Part shown: one piece after another, positions 51,627 to 62,376 of the stretch
Layout: every line of letters starts with the position of its first letter
How positions within the stretch are numbered: the first letter of the stretch is position 1
Assembly: GCA_022605955.1 (NCBI GenBank)
Contig: JAKCOZ010000005.1
Span: 2,108,001-2,172,000, forward strand
Reading direction: 5' to 3'
Origin: Rallus limicola
Taxonomy: Eukaryota; Chordata; Aves; Gruiformes; Rallidae
Length of the DNA stretch: 64,000 bases
Notes under the pieces: generated by a model
What the model was told of the DNA's origin: nothing
Databases searched by the model: none
What the model saw: the letters and a program-made list of their open reading frames with translations, nothing else
Made by a program: the position numbers and the translations under genes

Positions 51627-52239
51627 TTCCCTAGTATGTGCATTGAACCATTTGCGACCCCTTTGAAGATGTGTTAGTAAGAACAAGATCATGGTAAAAC
51701 AAGTTGCTTAAGCATACAAACGGTAAGCTACGAGATTGTGTATATTATACACCTATAGTGTAAGGGTTCACACAGATATGAGAACATGAATTAAACATCA
51801 CGTGCATAAGGAAGTAGTAACTCTGGGGAGAGTCTATGTGACACTGTCACAGTATTTGTTTAGCTATGGAAATGTCTGTATTTAAATTGGCAGAAATTGC
51901 GCTGAAATCTGTCAAAAAAGTATCCTAGTCAAGAGCAACAATCTAAAAGCAAGTAGGAGGACTGTGAAATAGCATGATTGTTTAGTTAACGTAGGTTTTA
52001 GTATAAATAGAGTTTCAAGTCAGCATGACTTTAATACTGACCCTCCCAGTACATTAAAAAAACTCCCCACCAAAAACCTCTTGAAACTAACAGCATGTTA
52101 GCAGCTAATTCGTGCATTATTTCAGTATCATTCATAAATTACTTTTGAATCCTTTGACTTAAGAAAAAGAAAATCCCACAAATCCTACTTTTGGTCAAAG
52201 CATAAGACCATAATTAACTCGGCATGTGCTTTTGAATTA

Positions 52240-52254
52240 AGAACACAGTGTTCT
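52240..52254. promoter_or_regulatory. Perfect steroid-receptor palindrome (GRE/ARE/PRE type)
   Basis: The 15-mer agaacacagtgttct is an exact AGAACA-nnn-TGTTCT inverted repeat. This is the full consensus bound by glucocorticoid, androgen, progesterone and mineralocorticoid receptor dimers. An exact 12-base match is expected only about 0.004 times in 64 kb of random sequence with equal base use. Whether it is bound depends on chromatin, which the sequence cannot show. Confidence 0.55.
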
Positions 52255-53819
52255 GAGCTTTTCTAAAAAGCTTTTAAAAATGTTGGGGGAATACTTTGAT
52301 AGAGCCTTATTGACTGAGCAGAATTTTAAGATTTGTCACATATGAAGTGATGTTAATTAAATATTGTTATTCTTTTCTGTCAATCAAGTAAGGTTAAGCT
52401 TTTTTTGTTACTTGAACAAAAAGGGAAGTGAAACAGGTGAAAATATATAAAACAGCTGTGAGAAAAACAAGAGGAATAACATAGTAGGAATTTAATTACT
52501 TGGAATTTATGGGGGATGCGGGAGGTTTAGGTGTTAATTCCAAAGCATTGCATTTTTTGCAGTCCTCTTACTGCTTGAATATTTTTGGACTTTTGGCAAT
52601 ATATCATTTACCTAAAGAATGTAGAAAATAAAGGTAGTTGCAGAAGGCCAATTTTTGATACATTTTTATACTTGTGTGTGGTTAATTTAAAATCATATTT
52701 GCAAACTGATGTTTAATACGGCTGTCACTGAAACCTTTTTTTTATTAAACTAAAATGTCATTCACCAGAATTCCATTTAATGCTGCTTCAGCTCTTTTGG
52801 ATGCTATAGGCATATTTTTAAGACAATATGAGTTATTATTTGTATTAGGTATTCAAGTATTGTTGCTAATGCCTTCCCAAAGTATGAAATTTAAAGTGAT
52901 GCATTTCTTACATCTTTTTACTAATGTAAATGTACATAAGCCTGTAAGTGGGTTATATGTGCAAGGACATCTTCAGGACAAGTTTTTCTAGAACTTTCAT
53001 TTTTGAAAGAAATGAAAATTGGTGTATAATTACATGAGTTGAAATGCTGATGCTTAAAAATCTACCACCAAATCTCATATGGTCTTCTCTACAGCTATTA
53101 CAATTGACAAATCTAAGGACAAAACTAAGAAGCAACCACAGACATATATATATAAATAGCTAAGTTATATTGTTTCATCAATGTATTAAGCTTGGACAGT
53201 GCATTATTGCTGTAGGGCTCTATTAATACTGTTGGCATTGAAACCTTTGAAGGTGTGAAAAGCACCCAGGAAGAAATGCAGAGCTGGTATTACAGTTTCT
53301 TCTTGTTTTCTGCTTAATGGGGGAGGAACTTCTGTGTGAACAGAATGAAATTCATGTGGGGAATTCTGCCTCTAAATCTTTAATTTCCACTTTCTTCGTG
53401 TTTTATTTTGGGTCTTTGGAAACCATGTGGCCTATGATGGTCTAGAGTCATGAAAGGCTGCTTCAGAAACTTCAGTGCTTTTGCAATTAAATAAGGTAAT
53501 ATTTTGTGGAATTAATCTCTTCTGTAACTCCACTCTGGAAAACTCAGAGGACTAGCAAAATTGTAGTATTTTGACTTCATTCTGGATAAGTAAAGAAATG
53601 CAGAAGCTTTGATTTTGTTTAAATAAATGGCAGTTATTTTTAAAAAGAAATATAAATTCCCCCAATTTTAATATTACATGATTTAAAGCAGCTTAATTTT
53701 ATTGTAAATGTCATATTCTAAACACCCAGTAAGTTTTTTTATAATTTAGGTCAGTTTTAGTTGTGGGTTTTTTTTTTTTTTCCTTTCTGGTACAGTATTT
53801 AGATTTCCTTTTACAATTT
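52255..53819. other. Unique AT-rich noncoding sequence
   Basis: Open frames of up to 78 codons (52755-52991 plus) have no known domain. A T14 tract lies at about 53768-53781. No gene is recognised. Confidence 0.5.
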
Positions 53820-53943
53820 CCCTCTTCTTGAAGATACTCAAAATTGACTGAACAAGTCCCTGAGCAAACTGAGCCTCTGTAAGCAGGAGGCAGGAGTTGA
53901 TGACCTCCAGAGTTCTTTACCAACCTATGTGATTCTGTGGGGC
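53820..53943 (+). repeat. CR1 LINE 3' end fragment, plus orientation
   Basis: The blocks 'cttgaagatactcaaaattg', 'actgaacaagtccctgagc', 'gttgatgacctccagag', 'ttctttaccaacc' and 'tatgtgattctgtgg' follow the avian CR1 terminus in order. They correspond to its 'ggagatattcaaaa ... ggccctgagcaacctg ... gatgacctccagaggtcccttccaacc ... gtgattctgtg' blocks. It is a short, diverged, 5'-truncated copy of about 120 bp. A T14 tract lies about 40 bases upstream. Confidence 0.9.
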
Positions 53944-54399
53944 TTCACCTTGACCAAACCTCAGAGACTGAACTGTTGAGCATGAGAAAAAATATGTGTA
54001 GGTTCAATTGAAGAAGTGGGTTTTTAAAGTTAAGAGCTTCAATGAGCTGAGTAGAAAAGGACACATAGCATGTACTCTGAGAACTTAATATTTTACTTTG
54101 AATAAGGAAAGAAAACATTTTGGCTATAATCCACTTTTTGTTATATTATACTTTCTGGATCTTGTACACTCGGACAGAATTATGAAATATTCTAATTTCA
54201 TTATTTTATTAAAGAAAAACAAGCAAAATATAAATATCTGTGAGCATTCTTAAGGGCTCTGGATTTGAGAACTCGGATTTCTGCATGTCTCCTCTGTTTT
54301 GGGAAATGGTAAGTCTTAAGTGCAGCATCTCTAGCACTTCAAATATTCTGGAAGAGCAGAAAGCTACTCAAACCTGAAGCAGCCTTGTTTAGTAGTACA

Positions 54400-54640
54400 A
54401 GATATTATCAATATTAGCAATTAAACTAATCAATTTGCCCTGCATTAGCTGTTAGTTTTGCTACCGACTGCTAAGTAATGTATTACGCATCTTTGAAAAA
54501 GTCTGTTATACTTTGATTTGCAAATATTTTATTAACAGAGGCTATAAACCACAACGAGCAGCTCAGTTGTGGGTGGTTTTTCATGCTTATTTTGATGATA
54601 TAGCAGTATCTTGGGATGACATACTGTAGTGAGTGAGGAT
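54400..54640. other. Candidate conserved noncoding element
   Basis: Non-repetitive sequence with homeodomain and POU-like cores (gcaattaaactaatcaat, gccctgcattagctgttag, tgatttgcaaatatttt) and unique segments (taaaccacaacgagcagc). No open frame of note crosses it. This is an appearance-based candidate only. Confidence 0.25.
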
Positions 54641-56655
54641 AAATATGTGTTGCCAAGGTCTAAACAGCAGCAATATGGAAGTAATTCAGCAGTCAGTTTC
54701 ACTCAAAGTTTGAAATCTGTGCTGTATTAGAGGTATGCATAGAAGCTGTGTTAATTGCTAGCTTGTTTTCCATATGGTTCTGTTTTAATGGAGCACATTT
54801 GTTGCAGATGGTTGGAAAGTGGGTTGGACAGTGTCTAAACTGGCTATGACTAATTCATACAGTGATTATACTATACTTTAATGTTTAACAGTCGTCTTTG
54901 TAAACTTCTTTCATTCACAGTTCCCTTGCCATTGAAATGTGGTCCAAGATAACTGAAAAGTATTCTTCTTTATTTAAACTTGGCCTTGGAGAAGAGCAAG
55001 AGCATGGGGTGTGTAGTCATCTTTTCCCTGATCCAAATTCAAAACCACACCCCAAATTGGTTTCTTCAGATGGGTTATCTCCATCATTATTATGGTTTGC
55101 TGAGCGTATTTAGCTGAGGTAATGGACTCTAAGAAGAGCCACTTGAAGAACTGAAGTGACCTTAACAAATGCTAAAACTGGCTTTGTTCACGCCACACTG
55201 CTTTCACCTCTTCATTGGTTTGCAACTGACTATAGCCATTTTGGATACTAATAGTCATTTCTTGTTTGCAAGTTTTAATATTGCTAACTCAGACCCCAGG
55301 ACACTAAATACTTGCATTCTGTTGAGGTGAAATGAAGCTACAAATGCAGCAACATTTTGTTGCAGATCAATTTAGTGATGACATGCATGACAAGAATCTT
55401 TTATCTATTAGCCTGGTGTTTTAACAGGTCATCTGTAAATTTATCCTAAAGCCACAGAGGAAATCAAAATATAGGAGACTGTCCAGCACTGAGTTACTTG
55501 ATTCTTATAATAGTTTATTTGGATCTCTTGTGACAAAGCTTGTATGACCGACTTTCCCTTTGCTGAAGACTACAGTGAATGTCATAGTCAAACTCCAGTC
55601 GATGGTTCGTAGTAAAGAAAAAAAAAAAAGAGCGCTACGGTTCAGTGGGCTTCTCTACCATTTTTACTGTTGTTTTCTCACATTGTCACTAAAATATTCT
55701 CTTTGTTATCTGAATGGGACATCTACTGACTGGCCTGGCTCTCTTTACCTGATTGTGTGAAAAGTCTTGGTTAAATCTGTTAGGCCTTGGAGGCCCAGTA
55801 ACCTGCTAAGTGCTATAGAGCCTGAAAGACATTATGTCCTTGGACTAACTTGTCTCTTCTACTTATAGCTGTATGTGATAGATAAAAAATCCTTAAATAT
55901 AAAAGACTGGTGTAAATGTAATTTTACTACACTTGTGGACATGCTAATGAGTAGCTGCATTTTTCTTGTCCTAAAGAATATAAAAATCCATATGGAACAA
56001 GGTGTATTCTGTACTAGGACAGAAAAACAAACCAGTCCAACTTTAAAAGAGAGCCCTTTCTCTGGCTCTATCACAAACCTGCTCAATTGGAATCGATAAT
56101 TTGTTTGAAGTGGTAGGGAATTCGCTTACTGTGTCTAACAACGTAGAGTAATGCTCGCCATTTGGCAGTTAGCAGTGAGATTTCTAAACTACAGATCTGA
56201 TGAAATAATATTACATCTTGAAGATTTATGTAATTTATAATTTTTTTAAAAGCTTTCTTCTGCTTTGCACCGCTGTTTGGCATGCTGATTTGTCTGCGCT
56301 AACCAAAGTTTGGTTTGAAACACGTTCACATTTGATTGGTGTTTTTAGATTTTGATAGCTGCTAGTTCCTCTCTACAGAAGTAACCTTTTAAAATGTCAG
56401 GTTTAATGTACAAATTTTATGAGAATAAAAAGACTTCTTAAAATACTAATTTTAGACTCTGCTGCTGAGTTTGTAGTCAGCTGCTGTTGTCTCAAGCTGA
56501 GTCTTGGAAAATTAAGTCAGTGCTCACTATAATAAAATGTGTACTCTGGACTTCACGAGGAGAAAAAAAATTAGTTTCCTTTTAAATTATTTTTTGTAAC
56601 TGTTGCACAACTGCCAAAGTAATCTTCTGACTTTTTACTTGTTGATATTTATCCT
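54641..56655. other. Unique AT-rich noncoding sequence
   Basis: An A13 tract lies at about 55617-55629. Opposed frames at 55859-56099 overlap and look like chance. No gene or repeat is recognised. Confidence 0.5.
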
Positions 56656-56702
56656 GCTTCTTTCCTTCTTTCCATCTGTCCTTCTGTCTGTCTGTCTGTG
56701 TC
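56656..56702. repeat. Pyrimidine microsatellite, (TCTG)n core
   Basis: A T/C-rich run (gcttctttccttctttcc) passes into four TCTG-type units near 56684-56700. It is a short tetranucleotide microsatellite. Confidence 0.8.
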
Positions 56703-58690
56703 TAATGTGGATCGCAAAAGAGCACTTTTCCTCTTATGCAATAGTCCTCCCTGAGAGGAGTAATGTCAAGTACATAAGATTTCATTTTGTGCTCTGTAAC
56801 AGAAAAACCTTACAAATTAGGTGTACAGTTTACCAAATAATTAATGTAATACATAAAGAGCTTTTCCTTCTGAAGGTGGCATGATATTAAATTGCTGCTA
56901 AAAGATTTGATACTTTCCCGCAATCTTAATTGCTGCAGCTTTTCCTGTAATTTGTCGTATTGTCTAGGTTGCTGTGTCACATACTCCGTTACAGAGGTGA
57001 CACTGAAATTCAAAAGGAATGGTATCTTAAGCTTTCTCCCCACTTCCAATGTCCCTTGTTCTAAATCAGAAAAGCAGCACTTGTTTTGGCTTCAGGGAGC
57101 TGTATGTTCAAGCTCACAGCTGGAGGTATGGTGCTGCAGTGATGGTCACCAGTGATGGGAAGGGAGAGTATAATGAATTAAAAAAAAAACCCAACAAAAA
57201 CACCACCACATGAAAAAACCCCTCGGGATTAAAGGCAAGCGCTTCATTCTTTTCTCTCTCAAAGCTCCTGTATAAATTGTGCACACAGATGAAAGAATTA
57301 CAGAAGGGAGTATATTCAGATTTTAAATATCAACAAGATATATTTCTTTGTGGTATTGCCTCGTATGGAAGTAGAGAGATTTTCTTTATAATCTTCCAGT
57401 TATGTTTCCTAAAATTGTGTCTTTTTGGTCATGATTCTTTTCAAAGAAGTAGCAGAGCTAAGCCTTCTCATTTAATTGCAATAAAATGTTGCCCTAAAGT
57501 GGAATAAAGAATTATTTTTTTTACTAGTTCATATAGAAAAACATATAAATGTAATAATATTTTAACTATAGTTTGTATAGATCTTTCCCTTTTAAATGCT
57601 ATGCAAATCTTTCATACTGCAGGGCAAACAACTGTGAGACTATAATATGCTGTGTAGCAAGCATACACCATAAATTTGATAATCATACTTGTGACTTCTT
57701 CATATTTCATACAAAGAAATCAGGAGGAATAGAAATAGAGTAAAAAGAGAACACAATGGAATTTTGAATATTGGTGTATAAAAGAAATAAGAAAATATTA
57801 CCTTGAACTTCTGTACTTGCCTCTGTTAAAAACTATTATGCCAAATGCCAATTGAATGCTGTGAGTTGTAGCAGAATGTGGGAATATTATGGAATCAGAA
57901 CTCCTTTCAGAGGTACTCTTTTATTTTTGAAGTCATATTATTTCCCCTTATGTCCTGGCTGAGGAACTAAGGAAAGGACCCTTTCAGTGGGGGCAAGAGG
58001 CTACTTTACTGCTCAGCTTGTACATGTTATCCAGCTGGACTGATGGGCCACTGTTTAGAGAAACATGGGTGGGAGGCTGTTTTAACAGAAAATAAAACCC
58101 CATTTGTTTAACTGCATGGCAACACAAATATTTTACCAAGTGAAGGCTGACTATGCATTTCATTATGATGAAAGGTACAGGAAAAAAATAAGGTAAGACA
58201 CTCTCTATAGGATTTAAGATAATCACTCTATTATGTATTATATTTGATATATAACATGTAGAGTGTTTATCTTAAAGCTCTATATAAATTTATGTATTTA
58301 ACTCTTTCATTTCATGTATCCCTTTTCTAATCTGAAGTAGTCTGTCAGAAGGAAATGCTCACTGATGTTTCCTATCAAATACAGATTCCAGGCAGAAGGT
58401 CACGGGGATTTGTTAAGCAGTCCCTGAGCTCTCCCAAGCTGTTGCCATTCTCCTTCTTACCCCCCTCCCTTCCCTAGTTCTGCTCCATCCTCTCTTGTTG
58501 AGGCACCTGGTCCTTGAGACCACTCCCCTGTGGCACTTGCTCTGTCCTGTGCCTTGTGGTGTCTTCTTTCAGGTACCAGAGACCAGAAATGACTGCAGGT
58601 TTCTACCTGCTCTAGCTGGTGGCTTTGAAGAAAAAAGCTGAGAACATAACCTAATGATTTTGCTTAAATGTAACTACACATGTAGGCAAA
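56703..58690. other. Unique noncoding sequence, GC-richer patch at 58.4-58.6 kb
   Basis: Most is AT-rich and featureless. An A/C-rich low-complexity stretch lies at about 57180-57222. The patch at 58395-58620 is C/T-rich, with no CR1 or LTR blocks that I recognise. Confidence 0.45.
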
Positions 58691-58775
58691 TATACTTGCA
58701 TATATACATATGCACACACACACATGTATATGTACTTACATATGCAAAAAGTTATATGTGTGTGTATATATAAGT
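58691..58775. repeat. Compound (TA)/(CA)/(TG) microsatellite with inverted-repeat potential
   Basis: The left half runs catatatacatatgcacacacacac and the right half runs atatgtgtgtgtatatata, about 40 bases on. The CA arm and the TG arm are partly complementary and could fold into an imperfect hairpin. The frames across it (rich in Y, M, C, V) are artefacts. Confidence 0.75.
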
Positions 58776-59724
58776 CAGAAAGCCTGTGTTTTAAAACCCT
58801 AGTCAGGATAACCATATTTTTCACAAATGTGGAAGAAACCAGGTAGTTGTGCAGCTCATTCTCTGTGATTACCAGCCAGACTTTTTTAACCATGCTAAGT
58901 TAGGTTGGTGGAACACTGAATTGATTACAATAATTAAAAAGAATTAGGTGGTTAAACTTGCTTACATTACTTTGCCTACTTAAACCGCTTTAGTTTCCAC
59001 CATCGTGACAGAGTTTCCAGCTGTGTTAACAGTGGAAATTTTGTGAAGATACATACCCCAAAATATTACTGTATACAAAAGATGACACATTTTCAGATCT
59101 ATTACCCTAAGCTCTTTGAGAGCAAACTATGAGTCTCTATACTGTAGTTAAGAGTATCCTCTTTCTAATAGGTTATATATTTTATTTCTACTTTTTAGAA
59201 ATGAAGGATTAAAATCCTGATAATTATATGGGCAGAAGAAATGAGTATCCACAGATTGGATGGTGCACATCTTTAAACTGTGTCGAGCATACTTTTGGCG
59301 GGATGTTTAATGTGTGAGAATATGATACATGGGGTTTTAAGAAGTGCAGTGGTAGTCCCTGCTTACAGCACCTTCCAGGTCTGAAACACTGTGTGGCACA
59401 GCTCCAGAAAGATTTGTCAGCCTGAAAGCTGTTGCAGCTGGACCTGGATTTCAGGCTGAATTTAGGAAGGATTCATACAGGATATAGCATGTAAACAAAG
59501 TGCACTCACTGCCCTGACTTGATTAATTTGTCTGTTCTGATCCACTTTATTATAAAATAATGCAGTAGTGTGACTGACTGGGTATTGAAAGTTCTAACAT
59601 TAGAAAAGTCAAATTAAAAAAACAACAAACAACCACCAACCCACCTCCCCCACAACTTTTGGTTTTATTTTTAAGTGGTAGCTGTTTCAGGCTGTTTAGG
59701 GATCCAGTTTCCCTCATTCCCTCT
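58776..59724. other. Unique noncoding sequence
   Basis: Nothing recognised except an A/C-rich stretch at 59613-59657 (acaacaaacaaccaccaacc). Confidence 0.5.
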
Positions 59725-59860
59725 TTTTATCAACAGATCTCAAAGCAGTTTAGAAAGGTGATTTATAAAGATTTTGTTTCTCTTTTTTTACACATGGGTA
59801 AACCAAAGCATAAAAAGGTAATTACCATGCCAGGTACTGAGCAAAAAATATGCTATTCTC
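59725..59860 (-). repeat. MIR/CORE-SINE-like remnant, minus orientation
   Basis: The plus strand shows 'gatctcaaagcagtttagaaaggt', then 'ctttttttacacatgggtaaa', 'ccaaagcataaaaaggtaat' and 'taccatgcc'. These parallel the complement of an old SINE or LINE tail with 'ctcaaagcgctttacaaa', 'cattttacagatggggaaactgaggcac' and 'agagaggttaagtgacttgcc'. Confidence 0.5.
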
Positions 59861-62283
59861 TTCTGTGTGCCCCTGTCATTAGGTAATACTGATTGAGAAA
59901 TTTTGACGAGTGGCAAAAATATAAGTTAAAGACTGAAAGGAGGCTATTGAAATATTTTTTGAGGAGGTATTGAAGTCCACCACATGGCTATTGTGTGTGT
60001 GAAAATGGCACTAATTATAAATGCATGATGCCTTTGTCTGTATCAGCTATGTCATGTTGGGTTCACCAGCAATCTGAAATTCCTTGACCATTACATTTGG
60101 CCCATATTCTCTTGAAACCTAGCCTGTTTCTGAAGTGAGATGCAAGACAAGTTTGCATAAGGATAATTTTCTTTAATTTTATCGGGGTGAAATTTTCATG
60201 TAATTTGCACAGGCTACTTTTGCATGCTAGAATGCAAAAATATATTTTAAATGTTCATTGGAATATTATCTGCACTTGAAATTATATAGGTAGTTTTTCT
60301 AATTCATATAACATGAAATAATTTATCAGCTCACTTTCTGACACTAAAATCTGTGATGAATTGCAATATTCTTGGTATTCTCTTGCAGAAGACAGTTTAG
60401 AATAAAATAGTCCTTGTTATTTATGGAAATCGAGTAATAATAACCAGAAGAATGGAGTTGACTGCTTGCATGATTTTTTTGTTACATCATGTATCTAGTT
60501 TACTTTCAGGACTGAAAAATTAGCAGATACAAAAATATGAAGACTCCAGTTGTGAAGAGGGTTAAAGATGTTAGGTCAAAAGTTCCATGGGAAGCTCAGA
60601 GGGGCAACAGTTCCAACACCAGATGAGAAATTTCTAAGGGATTTGAGCACTGTTTTGTACATTTTAGCACAAATCAGATGTGATTAAAGTTTTGTAATGA
60701 GATGGGATATCGAGGATTGCTAGAACACTTACTCAGTAGTGGTTTCTGGTGGTGAATGTGGTAATCTGACAGATGACTTAATTCAAATACATAAATCATT
60801 TGATCCTGTAGTTCTTCGGGCTTAAAAGGAGCTACTTTGTATGGTCCAAATGCAGTCTTTTTGAAAACCAAAGAGCAGACAGCTCAGCATTCTCTTATTT
60901 AACAGACATCCAAAGTGATATCATACGGTGATACCAGTATGGACTGACCAGGTAGAATAGGATGCAGAGAACCTGTGAAAAGGGATATGGAAAAAATTGA
61001 GATAGGTTGTGCATAATGGGACAAATTCAATGAGTTGTTACTGGTGATCAGAGATGGGAACTTTTTTCACAGTATAGAAAGATTGGGAAAACCACTGTTC
61101 TGTACAGTCAGTGCTATGTGGGGGCAAAAGTTGGCAATTTGAAGAACAGTATTATTTTCCACTGTAGGACTGTTATATAGGTTCCATTATGTGTGTATGT
61201 AGTTCCATATTATACAAGTTCTGTTTTATATATCTATATCTACAGATATATATCATGCATACACTAAAGTGTGGGGCTACTTGAGTAAAAAACATTTAGA
61301 AGGAACAGGCTTCCCCTTTTTCACATCTGGGTCAAATCTGCTTACATTATTATGCATGGAATCTCAATGATTTCATGACTTTTTTTTTTCCTAGAAATAC
61401 ATTTTATTCTGCTATGCACAGCATATTGTGACTTTTTGCTTGGATGTGTGAAAGTGGTGTTCAAAGAAATGAGAAAGTAGATTGTTCTTCTGTATTAGTC
61501 ACTGGAGTTTCTGGGATCAACATGACAGAACGCTATGGTTACTCAGAGATGTACTTTAATGGGCCCAGTTGAACTTGTAATGTATCAAAGCCCAATCAGT
61601 GTCTTATTCTGCACAAACCCAGCATGATTACTGAGTATTTGACTGTTTTACTAGTGTTTCCACTGTGCCATGCCACTAGCTGCTGCTGTGCCATCCTGAC
61701 TCTTGTCATACTCCTACACTGAAGTCTTAGATTACTGGATTAGTGTTGTTCTTTTACATATATTTCTATGTACTACATGGATATTCAGCAAAAAACACAG
61801 GACACAAAGTACTATATCCATGTAGGCACTGATTGTTCTGATGCTGACTGTATACAGACTGTACCTGGACAGCTCTCTAGCTGGTATGTGTGAAATGATG
61901 CAGATAATTTGCTATCTAAGCAGCTCTGATCTTACAGCATGAATTCACATTCTGCATAGGATACTAATGCAGATTTTATTACTTGTTCCCTAAAAGACCA
62001 TCGGCATATTTCATGTATTTTAAGGAACAAATAGAGCTTTTGGGAAACAGTGTATTTGCATTGTGCATATCAATGCAGTAGCCATTGCAAGATGCATTTA
62101 AAATGCACTGTTAGGATGAATTCTACAAACATAGTATGTGCGCAGCCACAGATGAAAATGGGAATTTCCTGTCTGTGAGTTTGAGAGTTACCTATCACTT
62201 TGCACAAAGACTGTTTTTCATTAGATGTTAGCATATTTTTTTTTTGTATAAATAAACTTAACAGTGTGTTTTCTGTTTTGCAG
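59861..62283. other. Unique AT-rich noncoding sequence
   Basis: An AT-rich near-palindrome (tatatatctatatctacag, gatatatatc) lies at about 61227-61254. A T tract lies at 61380-61390. No gene or dated repeat is recognised. Confidence 0.5.
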
Positions 62284-62376
62284 CAGTGGTTTTATTCAGG
62301 AAAAAATAACAACTAGCAGGCAGCCAAGGAACACTAGTGGATGATACATATGTCTGTGAAAGCAGGTTCTCATATC
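62284..62376 (+). other. Exon-like interval between splice-like signals (noncoding)
   Basis: A strong acceptor (cagtgtgttttctgttttgcag, ending at 62283) is followed 93 bases later by atcgtaagatg, a donor with GTAAGA at +1 to +6. All three frames contain stops, so any exon here would be untranslated or part of a lncRNA. It may be chance. Confidence 0.15.

Larger units (their letters stand above)
48317..52239. other. Noncoding sequence with C-rich tracts and unclassified GC-richer patches
   Basis: C runs lie at about 50912-50921 and 51605-51626. The patch at 48800-49220 is less AT-rich and carries a tRNA B-box-like ggttcaaatcc at 48973-48983 without a convincing A box. The patch at 50440-50650 is also GC-richer. 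No gene or known repeat is recognised. Confidence 0.45.

Noticed and set aside
53711..53923. Minus-strand 70-codon frame
   Set aside because: Antisense to the CR1 3' end at 53.8 kb and running into a poly(T) tract, which gives its lysine run.
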